Source: Phoronis australis (Eukaryota; Phoronida; Phoronidae). From it: 64,000 bases of DNA. A program made the position numbers and the translations under genes. The DNA is taken from positions 69,881 through 133,880 of the forward strand of contig NMRA01000791.1 in assembly GCA_002633005.1 (NCBI GenBank), read 5' to 3'. This document shows positions 1 to 13,300 of the stretch, piece after piece (position 1 is the first letter of the stretch; the number at the start of each line of letters is the position of its first letter). The notes under the pieces were generated by a model that was given only the letters and a program-made list of their open reading frames with translations, did not search any database and had not been told where the DNA came from.

Positions 1-365
1 GAGGTCCACTTAACCATGTCCAGTAGTGGCTTGGCCTCGTCGAACTCTGAACAGCACAAGCATTCCATTGAGGTAGGCATAACAACGCACACAGTGCATT
101 TGCACCAAGATGTGTCACCACGTCTGTCCTCAGTAGCCGCCTCGTTTCTCTCAACAGCTGGCTGTGCCTGTGCGTACTCTGCCTCGTTATACTCGGGCTC
201 AAACATGTACCCACCCACTGAATGTCCGTGAAAAAATTCCTCGTCATCACTGCTGTGAACAAGGTCTCCGTCACTCACACTACTGTCACTGTGATACGGG
301 TCCCCGACTCCAGCCAGTTTCAGCTTACAATCCCTAAATCCAACGTAGTTGAGTTCTCTACTAAC
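1..365 (-). CDS. P2X7-receptor-like cysteine domain, partial
   Basis: The minus strand is open from 365 down to the left edge. It reads an acidic segment (DSDSSVSDGD, SSDDEEFF), then GYMFEPEYNEAEYAQAQ, then a cysteine cluster WCKCTVCVVMPTSMECLCC. The C-x-C-x2-C...MPT..EC.CC spacing is that of the intracellular domain of P2X purinoceptor 7, which in many invertebrates occurs in standalone, multicopy proteins with no channel. A stop lies just upstream (368-366) with no Met in between before GYM, so this is an internal or final exon, or a relic. The C-terminus is off the window. It runs opposite to the metalloprotease genes and ends about 300 bp from gene A. Confidence 0.6.
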
Positions 366-662
366 CTATCTTGCCGCACAATACTCGCCGATGGAAAGTA
401 GTGGCGACAATTGTTGAAAAACAGCACAAAACAAAAGTATAATAGAACAGATTCGCACGGTAAAGTCAACGCAAAACCAAGTGACGGGAAACGCTTGCAT
501 CCTAAAACGTCACTTCCGGAGTAGCGGACGAGTAATTTATAAAATTACGAAAAGCTGTAATTAAGTGGAAAATATGTCTAGGATAACCAACCAACCTTAT
601 TTTAGCTCAAAATGACATGGAAAAAGGTTGCCTTCGCCTTTAATGCATATTCTAAATTGTAG
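366..662. other. spacer between P2X7-like piece and gene A
   Basis: AT-rich sequence with no coding signal that I can see. It ends in the AG acceptor at 661-662 before the first visible gene A exon. Its last 300 bases do not resemble the sequence upstream of the matching gene B exon. Confidence 0.5.
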
Positions 663-782
663 ACGTAGAGTGTTCGAACATCCACGACACTGCGGCGTGT
701 GAGAGATGGGCTGCAAGAGGGGAGTGTGTCAAAAACCCCCGATGGATGTTACCGAATTGTGCACTGGCGTGCGAGGAATGCG
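663..782 (+). CDS. gene A exon: ShK domain
   Basis: A 120-nt exon, phase 1-1, acceptor AG 661-662 and donor GT 783. It encodes six cysteines in ShK spacing ([33 protein letters not shown]). Nearly identical to ShK3 of gene B. Confidence 0.85.
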
Positions 783-3567
783 GTCAGTGCTTGGTCAAGT
801 ATTCACTGCGACACTATTAGGAGAGATTATGCGAAAAATAATACCTTCAGTCAAATGGATAGAAGGAATTGTTACAAAATATTCTAATAATTGTGCGTAG
901 ATTTATTAAGCCACTTCAGTACATGCATGTGGCGTCGGGTTGAGAATGCGACATCAGTTGAAAATGCACGTGTCTTGGCTTTTTCAATTCTGAACCCTGT
1001 TTCAGTCAATTGAAAACACACAAGAAAACAGTTATGCCCGATATCCCGGTGTAAGAGAGTCACACGTTTGCGTTCTGTAGATCGCTTTTCTAGCGAGGAA
1101 AATGATGTCACGCAAGAGTTCTAGAGATATCGTTCGTCTAAGGAACGTCTGCCTGATGATGTATGCAGTAAGGCCGTTCTGTAATTGCATAGCACCACTT
1201 CCATTCTAAGGTATTTACCCACAATGAGCTCCTGCTTTTTCACATGCAAGTGTACTGAAAGTCAGTATCTCATACCCAAATAATGTAAGGAATTCATCTC
1301 TGATGCTGTCACCGAGAAATTGGCAAAAATGGGAAACATCAGTGCTGGGTGTGTCCTCCTCAACTCTAGTGCTCGTCAGTGCATTTTTCTATCTCCGAAA
1401 ATAAGGAAACTTCAGTTCAAGACCCGTGTCTTGATAACCTGCCATGCGTTTTCATTGGAAAGAGAAAAAAAAAACAAACCCAGCTAGAGAACGAACGCTT
1501 TGTGGCCAAACAAGTTCAGGATTCGTAATTGGAATTACATATGTACATTAAAATTGATCCGAAATCAAAAATTGTATTTTTAAAAGTGAGAACATCTTCT
1601 TTTAAGGTACAGGTACGAGACCTCAGCCAACGACACCTGCAAGGGCGACGACGATAGTGCCAAGCACTGCTCCCCCCTCTGGAGGTAATGTTCAAAGTAC
1701 GCCATGGCCGAGTAAAATGACATAGTGCCCAGAGTGAGCCAATTTCTGAGTTTTGAAACTTAAAATGTTAGCTATTCATTACTTTTGTAGAGTTTATATG
1801 CTTCTAAAGTTTCCTTGTCACTTCCAATTAATGACTTGTAATACATTGTAAATACATGTAAATCGGTACCTAGAGAAACATCCAAATTTTAATACCTTCA
1901 GAAAGTCATATCTCAGAAATGGATTCTAATGAAACTTACAAATACTATAACTTACTTACAGCTCTCGTATGGTAGGTTATCAAAAATAGGAGGCCTTTTA
2001 CGATTTGCATAAACCGGAAACCAAATAATATTTCAGAAAATGGTGATAGCGTTTGAAGATTTCCTCTTGAACATTTATATCAAGCGACAATTGGCCACGC
2101 TATTGATACGTTGTTTTGCTATGAATATAACTTTCTATTTTGTCAAAAATAAGTAAAAGGTCTGGTCACATGACCCGTTTAATGACAATTGTTACGAGGT
2201 CAAATGTAAATCCTACAGGCTTTTTATTTCAGGAAATATATTATTTTACTGAAGTTAGAATCTGCACTATTGTAGGTGTTTTGGCTGAATGGACAGACTT
2301 GTCGATAAGGTCATAATCCTAACTGGGTTGCACTAATGTGGAGAAGCCAAACAAAACTACTTTCCACTTCGAAGTATAACTTGGTTGTCAGCGTGTACTG
2401 AACATGTATTGCCTTTGTCTTTCTCTTATTATTTATTCTTTGGGCAGCTTGTAATACTCCTCTGATGCAGACCGGAGTTGTGCCGGACCACAAAATGTGG
2501 GTATCTGGTCACATCGGACAATGCCCTAGGTCACATGCCATACTGAACAGTCAAAAGACCGTCAATGGATCACCCCCGTGTTACGCGTGGTGTACGATGT
2601 CTCTTGCCGATCCATGGATACATGTGAAATTTGACATCAGGTGAATGGATGGATATGGAATAAATATTTCAACGGACACCTTTTCGTTAAATGAAGTAAC
2701 CAAATCCAGCATTTGATTACTATTGTGCAACCAAGTCATGACGTTTGTTATCAAAATGAAGCGCAACTAAAATCAGGTTAGACTTCATTTTTACACGTAC
2801 ATGTACACGGTCAGTTCACCGACATGTCAGAAGGAACGTTGATTAACTCCAAGGAGCAAGTTGAGTTCTGGTAATGGATTAAATATTGGACAGCCTTGTA
2901 ACCTTTTTCACGTGCGAAGGTAGATATTTTAGAGATTAGCGGAACAAAATTTCTTCATATTTTAGATACCGAATTACAGCTGTCGAAGTTCAGGGACGCG
3001 GTGATGAGAATTATCACATAAATACCTTCGAACTTAAGTACAGCAACAATGGACGCTACTGGAGTTTCTACCATGATAGGACGAGGAATTCACTAGTAAG
3101 ATCACAACATTTGTTCATATCTGGTGTGTAAATCAACAAAACGGAATGAAGGATTGACCACTCTCTTGGACTATCAATTCTGTGCATTGTTTGTGTACTA
3201 AAGTGAATCGAGTCACGACATGCAGAGGTGTAGTCAGTCAGACAGATTTTTTGAGATCCGTGGGTGGACATAATTCAGACAATTCCACACGAATCGACTT
3301 GTAATAATGTTAGTCGCGTGATATTCGGGAAAGTCCCGTCTGTACGCACACGCTACTTTGCAAAATCTTACCAGATATATTAGTTATAATATGGAACTCT
3401 AATATCGAAATAATTTTTTGTAGTCACTACTGGCCGGTCAAGGGAGTGTCCGGACAACACTGGACCCTCCTCTGGAAACCTTATATGTGAAAATTGTTCC
3501 CAAGACTTGGACGCCTCAGCAAATCGCCTGTCTCCGTTTTGAGCTCTACGGATGCCCAATCGAATAA
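663..3567 (+). CDS. gene A: 3' end of astacin-family paralogue (ShK + discoidin)
   Basis: Five exons, 663-782, 1607-1684, 2448-2640, 2966-3095 and 3424-3567 (stop TAA 3565-3567), encode one ShK module, a Pro/Thr linker and a complete F5/8-type C domain. Every exon has the same length and phase as the last five exons of gene B (120, 78, 193, 130 and 144 nt), and the introns align as well. No protease exon is present upstream; within 300 bp the DNA is occupied by an opposite-strand coding piece. It is therefore either the tail of a gene whose 5' exons lie off the window, or a truncated duplicate. The reading frame is intact, so a pseudogene cannot be concluded from this part alone. Confidence 0.75.
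1607..1684 (+). CDS. gene A exon: Pro/Thr linker
   Basis: A 78-nt phase 1-1 exon reading [16 protein letters not shown] then a Pro/Ser/Gly-rich end. A likely O-glycosylated spacer between the ShK and discoidin modules. Confidence 0.8.
2448..2640 (+). CDS. gene A exon: discoidin part 1
   Basis: A 193-nt exon starting [14 protein letters not shown], with the first disulfide cysteine of an F5/8-type C domain, and ending in VKFDI before the donor at 2641. Confidence 0.85.
2966..3095 (+). CDS. gene A exon: discoidin part 2
   Basis: A 130-nt exon encoding [13 protein letters not shown] and [15 protein letters not shown], the typical F5/8 C core of 'v..y.v.yS.dg..W..y' type. Confidence 0.85.
3424..3567 (+). 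CDS. gene A last exon: discoidin part 3 and stop
   Basis: A 144-nt terminal exon containing LYVKIVPKTW and [12 protein letters not shown] then TAA. It matches the conserved F5/8 C end 'yiRivP..w....lR.ElyGC'. Confidence 0.87.
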   Translation, partial: SLLAGQGSVRTTLDPPLETLYVKIVPKTWTPQQIACLRFELYGCPIE

Positions 3568-6500
3568 CTGTTATACTACCGGTGACAGAACCCGGTGACA
3601 TTATGGCTAGACCATTGTTCCTTGCCTGTTTTCGGGAACACCTTCGTAAGTGTTGGCCAATGGTTCAAGCTGGCCTTGTTATGAGTACATCTATGTCTCT
3701 GGTTTTTCTAAGTAGACTTTTCATCTGTAGACATTTTGTCTGAGAATTTTACAATTGCATTGTCTAAGTGGACGTCACTTTGTGAATACACCTTGGACTC
3801 ATTCCAGAATATAACTGATCTTTTATGTTTTGCTCTTTACGATTAGCACATTACGCCAAAATTAAACGTTTTAAACCGACTACTTTTAAAACCTACATCA
3901 AAGAACATGAAGGTGTTGTCAATAAAGAAATGTGTTAGCCTATGTTTTGGCAACAGGCAAAGAGTTACTAACGATAAACAATTGCTCAGAAGATTTTCCA
4001 AAATGGTTGTTTTAGACCTGTCCACAAAACGAATGCAAAAAAGCTGAGTTTGTTACCCGTTGCCTGTCCAATTACATGTAGTCATATGCGTGAATTGTAA
4101 GATCCAAGACGGTTCCCTACAGGGGGCGAATGGGAAAGTCAAGAACGGGCCAACCATAGACATCACATAGACCGGGCTTAGCGCAACTGCGGCTGACAAC
4201 TTTAGGCCATATTGAAGAGTGCTACAAGTCACGTGAGAACGGGGCAAATTGCCTTTTCAATGCGCGATATCGCAACACATAAAGAGGTGGAAGCGTGTGA
4301 TTGTTTCCAGAAACATAAAAACATATACTGCAACATTTACATGCGTTTTTTAAGAGTCAATCAGTCGATAGGGAAATATCAATCTAATAGAAGATCGCAA
4401 CCAGTGGCAGATTCTGGAGTGGCCTGAGCGGCTACACGCTTGTCAAACCAGTGCAAGCGTTTCATTTTTCGTTTTTTCAAGAGAAACCAGTAAGGTCGCG
4501 AAAATTTATCATTTAAATCGTGTCGCTCGATGCAAATCCAGTACATGTATAGTCAGGAGACGTGTTGCTCACTCATGCTTTCGTGGTACCCTAATAAGCC
4601 GGCCTTTTCAGTATTGAAAAACGACCCCGCCCGTAACTTTATAAAATTAAAATGTGAAATGGGTCGCTTTAAAAAGGGTTTAAATGTATGTGAACTACTG
4701 CCAAAAATGAACTCATTAGCGTCATATAAATAAATGACAGGATTTTAACGTTCATTGGTGCGTTCTCCCGTTCAGTAACTTTACCAGACGTACAACGGTT
4801 GTGAGCGTCTGATAATATCTAGCTCCTTTGTTAACTGCCGAGTACATTTTTTGTTTGGTATGACAGCATGCAGATCAATTATCTACTAGGCTTATTTCCG
4901 ATCACATGTCAGACATTCGCACCCCCAAACTGCCAAATGGAATTTGGGAGAACTTTTAGGGGGGAGTATGGCCTCTAAATCCCCCACTGGTATTCGTTGA
5001 GGAATTCAAAAAGTTGTTGATTTATGTTCAAACATTTTATAACTTAACTTTTTTTTAACAGCACAGCCCAATCAGGTTACGATCTTGTCGGAGATTAGGG
5101 CAACTATTGAACAAAGAAGAGATGACCCTCCAACCCATGCGCACACCCAGGGGGGCTTGGGGGCTCGAAGGAGCATCCCGATTTGGCGAAGTGGGCAAAA
5201 AGGTCCGCTCCAGACAAACAATAAGTCCGAGAGAACGAGATAAAATTCCACTAAAAAGATGCAAACGCACATTTCACAGCACGTAAAGCTCCGATCGTGG
5301 TACTGTTTTCTTTGTTTCCTTTTTAGCCAACTGACTATTTTGTTAGTAAAACTTCCACACCGCCAGCAATTCGAGCCTTCCATATTGAAGGCTGGGTGCG
5401 CGCATGCAACCCTAATTGATTGCCAGAATGGACTTAATCAGTCGTCAGTGTAGGATATTGGCTACAGCCATCATCCGCCCAACTTAATTGTGCTACAACC
5501 TATCAAAACGGGAGAGCGCTGTAATTTAAACAGCAAAGAATACAGACCAGTTCCTTTCCTTTACATTGCTGGGGATTGCTAACGTACAAGTATTCCTCTC
5601 TCACGGCTCTGAATTCCCCCCATCGAGCACCAGCCACTTTTTGGCGTTTTGTAGTATCCCCACACCGTGTAATTATGTGCTCACAAAAAGATCAGTCCAG
5701 CTCCCACACATTATCTCGAACCTTTCCTATCCATCCGCGCCTTAATCTGACATATGTACCGTGCGTCTCTCAGCCGAGAACGTTAAAATAAATTCTGCTC
5801 TTACGCAAGCTTGGCCATCTCACGGTAGGACGATTCTTAACATGTGGCCAAGTATTTTGGATTAGTCTTCTTGTAGTTCAGTAGTCAGATATTATACCGT
5901 GCAGGAGCAGTGTAAAAATGCCAGTTGCCAATTTGGGCAACTGGACGACTCGAAAGGACTGTTAAAAAAGTGATTGTTTTCGCTCCAGCTCAGCTCCCTC
6001 ACATCACATTCCTGGTCTGCACACCGCTCAGTACTTTCAGTCCTTACTTGCAGCATACTGTATATTGAAAAAACAAAATTTTCCTTGCTGCGCCACTCAG
6101 GTCACCCACAGACCTGAACATCCGCGTATCGAACATTGTTGAAAGATCGCCGATTGCGGGTATCACTGTCTGCTTAATCCAACCTCCTGTTGCGGGGGAA
6201 ACGGTGAATAACGACTGGACAGGTTTTCACGGACGTGAGGTCATTTTGTCAAATCGCAAAGCCGACGATATGCCGGTGACAATACGCCACACTTTCCCAA
6301 TTAAGAGTGTTTTTTAAAAGTTTGATCGAAATCCCTTGAAAATTAAGGAGTTGCCCACAGAAGACCGATATTCTGTGCAATGAGACACGGCTCGAGCGAC
6401 ACATTCCATTAGTGAGGCAACTTTGGCTTCGGCGGAGAAGGGACAAACGGACATGCAGCACGAGTTAATGACACCTACCATTGACATATACCGTCTTCCT

Positions 6501-7124
6501 CTTCAACGGGCGACACAGGGACACACACGCACACACATACGGAATGACACCTACCATTAATATATAAGGCACGTACAGGGAGCGTCCGCCCACAAACTGC
6601 CTGTCATTAGTATTTTTCATTTCTCCTCCCGTCTAACAGACGGGAACATTAAGGGACGCACGAACCTGAAGACGGAATGACAGCTATCGTCATTGCTTTC
6701 CATTTACCATTGTCGGGAACACGGCACAGAAAACTGGAAATCGATTGGTCGTCACCCAGCGTTATTATATCCCCTTCGGCCCACACCTTCGGCAGGTGAT
6801 AACAAAGAACAACAACTAAAATGCTAATCAGATTTATGAATGAATGATTATTGTAGCATCTATTCACTTATAACGATGCCAAATATAACTGTTAACGAGT
6901 CATCGTCGACAACCCTTTTCACCACCTGTGCACAGTCCAATTCCGTGATTTTGGCTGATTTGAATTTTCAATGAACATCGATATTGCCGTCAGATTTAAT
7001 TTCTGTGTCTCTTATATGATCGATCTTGGCAGCGACAGCAGTTGAATTGATTGCTTTATGGTATGTTCAATAGCTTCATGTGTTTTGTGACTGTGACGAG
7101 ATGTCTTTCACAAAAGCCAAGGCA
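3568..7124. other. intergenic region between genes A and B
   Basis: No gene seen. The part up to 4070 aligns with 41957-42414. The part from 4108 aligns with 49255-53940, inside gene C territory. 4750-5160 is a repeat with a further inverted copy at 53950-54440, and 4900-4990 has a related copy at 7830-7930. Confidence 0.6.
3921..3926 (+). promoter_or_regulatory. candidate polyadenylation signal of gene A
   Basis: AATAAA 354 bases after the gene A stop. The aligned position downstream of gene B (near 42257) reads AATGAA. Confidence 0.4.
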
Positions 7125-7131
7125 TATAAAA
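7125..7131 (+). promoter_or_regulatory. candidate TATA box of gene B
   Basis: TATAAAA, about 170 bases upstream of the gene B start codon. This fits a TATA promoter with transcription starting near 7155 and a 5' UTR of about 150 nt. Position and motif only. Confidence 0.4.
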
Positions 7132-7302
7132 GTCCCCAGAACAAATCCTGTTTTTCGTGCTAATGCCCGCACCAATTATACGAGCGAATCAAATATCCTG
7201 ACGTAGTAATAAACAACTTAATCAGAAACAGACCCGCACTCGAACTGCCTTCTGGTCCAGGGTCACTGTTTAGATCTCAGTCAGTTAACTTGAAAATCCA
7301 GG

Positions 7303-7371
7303 ATGTCGTGGAAGGTGTTTTTGGTTGCTGGGTTACTGCACATTTGCAGTTCTGTAGAACTTTACGAAGAC
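7303..7371 (+). CDS. gene B exon 1: signal peptide
   Basis: ATG followed by a 23-codon exon reading [20 protein letters not shown], with a hydrophobic core and a likely cleavage after the Ser-Ser pair. A consensus donor GTAAGT follows at 7372; the exon ends in phase 0. A near-identical exon lies at 46467. Confidence 0.8.
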
Positions 7372-10300
7372 GTAAGTACCATAAAATTCTATGTGCACGT
7401 CGTTTTTGATCCCCGAATGCAATGGTAGTGCAAGAGGCTCAAGAGATTTGCAGCAATTTGCAGAATGTTAGGTTAGCAAGCCAGAGTCACTGACTCGGTG
7501 ATTATCAGGACTGATGTTTTGTTCAGGACAAATAATGACACAGCTGTAACGCCGATGTTCACAGGTTATGGATGCAAGCAAGTTGTTACTATTATAGTCG
7601 AGCTTTAGTTGGTTTTAAAGTTTCCCGTTTCTTGTGGTGTGGAGTCGCATAACCACAAATGAATCTTAATTGGGTAACTGTTTGCAGACTTCCAGCTGAA
7701 CTTTCGACCAATTTTGTCCCTGTCTTGTTTTTGCAGTTGTATTGTTTCGTGATCTTGGGCGTCATACTTGTCTATCACAGGGACGGATCCAGGATTTTGA
7801 GTTATGTGGGCAGGGCAGGGTATTAGCCAGGATTTTGCCCGTCAGACATTCGCAACCCCGAACTGCCAAATGGAATCTGGGAGAGCTTTTGGGTGGCATG
7901 GCCCTCTTGGCCTACCTCTAAACCCGCAACTGAATCAGGCAAATAGGAGTCCATGCATGCTTATTTAGGCAGTGAACACCTCAGCCATTGCTCAGGAAGT
8001 GAAATTCCAACACAGTGTCGCGAAAAGTTTACAATAGTTGCGTTGATGGTTGACTTAAGGAACAAGATCACTGGTAAGAATTCACACAGAGGTGATTAAA
8101 CTTTAAAAGAAATTATTTTTTAACGTTTTAGATCCGCTTTAATACAAACATACTATTTTACGAGGCTTCACACAGATTTAAGTATTTGCAACAAACATAT
8201 CTATTGTCAATCATTAACAACCACTTTGCAAATTAAGACGGTCTTGCGTTCATGACTAATAAACTTTAAGAAGAAGTCTGTGACTTGACCTGTATTTGAC
8301 AGAGTGCGACCAACATAAACAAATGCTTTACACGTTGAGACCTGCATTTAGCTCGTGCAGAGGTGAATATCCTAATTTCTCAAGAACTTAACACTTACAC
8401 TCCGCTGATGTCACGACCAAGTTGCGTAATTGACACGTAGAGCAAGTGGTACAGCGACAGCGAATAGATAACTACAAGATCATCCTGGACGGAAAGGCAG
8501 TAGGATCCAACAAACTAAAATGGTGTGCAGCTCGACAATCCGACGGGATCCTTGCGCAAACATCATTAACATATTTTTATCATTTAATTGTAAATTCTCC
8601 CAGCTTACCGTAGCAAGGTTCCTGTTCGTGTTCCCCGGTTCTGCTCGTTTGCTATAGTCTATCACAATGCCACTGCCTTCGCTCTTGTGCAACGTTCGTT
8701 CATTCATTTTGTCTTTGTTTCGTGATGACAAAAATTGTCCAACACCGCTAGTTACATGTAAAATCACAAGTGACGGTGCTGTTGTCGAAAGGCGATGGTA
8801 ATGAATAAGTATAGCCTAAGCACGCGCCCAGCGGAGTTCAAACTGAGATCACAATTGGTATTTTAATGACAATTATGTCTGATTTTTTCGAATCGCCAGG
8901 AATTAGTAGTATGCACTACAGCGCAAGCTTTAACTCTTTCCGGCAGTCCTCCACGGGAATGGAATATGAAATATTCTGCATTGGGAGTGCAAAAACTGAA
9001 CACGTTTGCTTACACTGTATCAGATTTTGTTTCCTAATCGAACACGGTCGAAATGCAACAGCGCAAAATTATGTTATTCAACCTAAATGATCGAATGTAT
9101 AATGCCACGCATAAAATTATCATGTTAATCGTCTCCACCGGGACCGAAAAATAAGACGTTCATACTTATGTTTATTTCGTAATTGAAATTTTTTCTGATT
9201 CCAAACGTCACTAAAAAGCATTTGCAGCACGTGGGAGCACTCGCACGACATACACCCTCTTAGAATGTATCGCGTGATTACGAGCAGGAACATGTCTGCT
9301 TGCAACAAGGGCTAATGTCCAAGTGTATGACATGACAGCCTGTTATGGCCTTTCAGCGGACGTAGACTCGTACTACAGACTTCTCCGCCAGCACTTGCGA
9401 CAACGTCATATCATAAAAATTAAAATTAAAACAATAAAGCGTGCACCTTGCGTCAATTTCCGTAAGAATCTCGGACGATAAACATTATTCTATCTTGCCA
9501 AATAGGTTGTTTTTTAATTCACTTTAATTGTTACGTAGGAATGGATTGCGCACACCAATATACGTTTGCAAACTCCTGGAGTACCCTTAGACCATGCTGA
9601 GACCGCGGCCATCAGTGACTATTTTTTGATTTGATGTACAAGTTAGCAGTCTGCTGTGACCCAAGTAAACCAACCTCCACTCACATGCTGTTGTTCTACA
9701 ATTTCCAGGGGTCACTGCAGTGTTCCCGGCAATAACCGCAAAATAAGATATACATATTTGCATTTTCAGTCAACTTTGTTGCGTTTATGTGCAAAGATGT
9801 ACTTGACTAGGTTTTCATTGCCCAACGATTTGTTCTTACCATAGTCTTTTTAAGGCATCAAACGTGAGTGCGCTATTGTTCAATGAAGTCTATGTGCCTC
9901 CTATTGACAGGAGAGTATAGTTAAGATGTATTTGCATGTTCCTGACTATGCTAACAATGTCTAGCAGGAATTAAACAACAATGCCAGTAGAACATCATCT
10001 ACGCTAAACAAAGTGCAGTTGAATTCATTCAGAACTTGTAAATCTGAAAACAAAAAATCTGCAACAAAGTGACCTTTGCACTAATGACTGGAAGTACCAT
10101 GTGTGCTCACATAACCCGCATCATGCAGTGTTTTTCCCAACACCACGTAGTCACGATACCTACTGGACGCGGTTGAGTGATTTACGGCTGATCTCATTCA
10201 ATACAAAATTTGTTCTTAAAACATTTGGCAATTTTCAGCGTACATGTACGTCATATTCACAATGCCGCTATATGTTGAGTTGCTAATTGTTTTGATCAAG

Positions 10301-13300
10301 CAATCACAGAGACGAGGAATTAGCGTGCAAGTTCCACGTTAAAGCGTTCCTACAATGGATGTTTGTACTTTTGAGGTTTAGACCGTGTATAATAATTTCA
10401 TAATGAAAAGTCTAACTAAACAAGCACTTTTTGGGGAAATAACTGAATTAAAAAAACTAAGGATTTTTGTTTTCCCGGTGCGTGATATCCTCAGCTATGG
10501 AAAGTTGACAGTATCTACATGTATGCAACGGCGGATTATAGTGATTTTTTAAGTTGCGAAGATTCAGAGAGCAATTTTGGCGAGTACTATGAAGACAGAG
10601 AGATACTGAGGGGTGAAGACAACACTCAGGCTATAGGTGAAATATCGGCAGACTTTGCGTGTCTGACTCCGTAAGAAATCTACCCTCCCGCCTTCAGCGA
10701 ATTAAACCGAGTTGGAGCTTACTCAGTCTGCGGACAGTCGTAACTTTAGAGTGGCAATTAAACCCTTTTAAAGGGTCATGGTTCAATTTTCAAACAACTT
10801 TTGTATCAAGTAATAAGTGTCTCGAACTGTAAATCTAAACGGAGTTTTTACGCTGACTGTCAAAGCCCAGCCCTGAATCGCGGACACTGATTTCTTTACT
10901 TCGAAAGCCGAAAGCGTTTGTCTGGAAAAATCATATCTCATAATAATGATGCTCACTGGAATTTACTTCTGGTAAATAACACTGTTTCCGCCTTGTCTGT
11001 TCCAAAATCGGGAAAAGCTTGGGACTGTGCTGATTCGTCGATTATTTCGGTTCAGCGTCCGATTCCACCCTCTTTGCCGGCTGCGGTGTCACCTCAAACT
11101 ATCTGCATGGAATTTACATCCCATTTTCTTCCATTGGACATTGACGTACATGTACATGTATACGTGGAATCCATGTATTCCCACAAAATCCTGAACGAAA
11201 ATAGACTGGTGGAAACTTAATGCAAGCACATTCATAATCTCAGTCACGATTTGATGTTGTCAATGTGTGCTTGAAAACTACAGTACGTTCCTAGCAATGG
11301 TACAACACAATACATGTTTTATGTATTACATACGTTGGAGATACCTTCATCAAATCACCGTCTCAGCTACGGTTGGAAGCGTGATTCCTAAAAATGGGCC
11401 GAGCCCAGTGTAGCCCCTGAACTGAACGCTTACTCCAAACTTTGCACTGTCATGCTTGCGTCCGACGTACGGACTCGCTTTGGCGACATCACAACGGCTC
11501 GCCGCTGGTGTCGAAAAAAACAAAAGCGGAGACCGGATACACTCATCAAGTAACACAGATATGTTTTTATTTTTGCATTTATTTTTTATTAAAAGTACAC
11601 ACAATCAAGGAGAATTACTTAAAATGTCATGGTGTGACGGATTTAAGAGATACATTACTAGCAAGGATTTCAACCTATTTAAATCACTTTTCATGTTCAA
11701 GCTAAATGACGGTGGGGAATTCATGCTCTCCGAGCGAAGCTTCAAGAACTTCATTCGCAGGAGCTACCGTGTGTACAAGCGAGGGATCTATGCTTCGCCG
11801 CCTATGTTTGACTTGGCGATACCTTCCGAGAGCGAGATGGGTTACGGTCACGTGACGTACGGAGAAGGCGGTGATGCAGGAGAAAGAGACAACTCGACAT
11901 ACACGTATCGTGGAGAACATGACCGAAAGAAGCGGGGGATAAGAGTTCCTAAATATCTCTGGACGGGAGCAAGGATTCCTTACACCTTCAGGCCATGTGA
12001 GTGATTTCCATTCTCGTTTCTTAATGTGTTGTACAAATAAGTTATATCGAAATATCGACAATTTTGTTATTTGTGTTGGAACAGCAATTTAATTTTCTTA
12101 TACTGTTTCGCCAATGTTTTTAATAAATCAGTTGATTGATACAAATCTTAATTCTATACTTTTAAACTGACATCGTAATTGGCGGCAATGAGGCATGAAT
12201 AAGGTGCACAAACTTGAATGGAAATACACACATTTAACTCGTTTTACAGTTATTTGGAGCCTTTTCATTAACATACTTCGATGTTGCTACAATATGCATT
12301 TTTCTTTTGCGTTGTTTTTGCAACCATGGGCTAACTGAATGACCTTCGACTTTCACGGCTGTTGAAAATAAGAAACTCGACCCGTTTCACTTCACTTTTC
12401 CAACTGTCGTCAAGAGGCTTGCTGTGGGGGTATGCAATTACCGCATTAGCGATGGCTTCACGGCAATAAAACACTGCCTAAATGATTGATATATAGTTGA
12501 CTAAAATTGGTGACATTTTAATTGCTTGGCGTCTGAAATTGAATTCCTCGTAAAATTATGTTGTACATTTCTATTATGTTTAACTCGACTTGCACGGCTG
12601 TCCAGCGCTTTGCTGTTTCTGACCAAAGCTAATAACTTCAATAAAACCACCATACTCCAAAAAAGCCCCATAATACATCTTCGTTCATAAAAATATCTTT
12701 TCCCTTTAAAATAGTTATTGCAGCTGCTACGAGCATTTACGAGGAAAAATGATTACTGGAATCTCGAGCTTGGTCAGTCTTTCGAAATGTGTGCATTCAG
12801 TTCAATCGCATGTAGTGGAAGTTGTAACTGGATGTTAAAATTATGATGTTACGGATTTTTTTGCTTTTGGGACTCAGTTAGCATTCACTCTCTGGGGATT
12901 TGTGTGAGATGTTTAGTTTTGCAATTGCTAATTTTCTGGAACGGGTGAAGTCCACTGGAGTTCTGAGGCCGTCAAATTGTTCAGTCTGGCTGCGGAAAGT
13001 ATGGCCTTGTTTGATGATAATTAAATTTAATGTGTAATTAAAAAGCTCACCGCCATGTATTGAAATTTAGACTTGATGAAATGTTCAAGTTTATAGACGT
13101 AAACTCTCGTTGACTTCGTGTTACCCGGCTTTGGAGCCCAAGAGCCGGCGAGTGCGTAATCCTCGTGGGCGCGGCCTCGGCTTTGTTCGCACCGAAAGTT
13201 GAACACTATTCACCATCGCCAAACAATTAGTGTGCCCGAAACTGAACCAAACTAATAATCGTGTTGTGCATTGATGACTTTACTCCTTTGGAATGGGCAG

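Noticed and set aside
16-231. 71-aa + strand frame at the left edge
   Set aside because: Antisense of the P2X7-like coding piece.
11456-11665. Longer 5' extension of gene B exon 2 with upstream ATG codons
   Set aside because: The upstream part is low-complexity and the matching gene C sequence has a stop (TAA after ATG at about 58895), so it is not conserved as coding.
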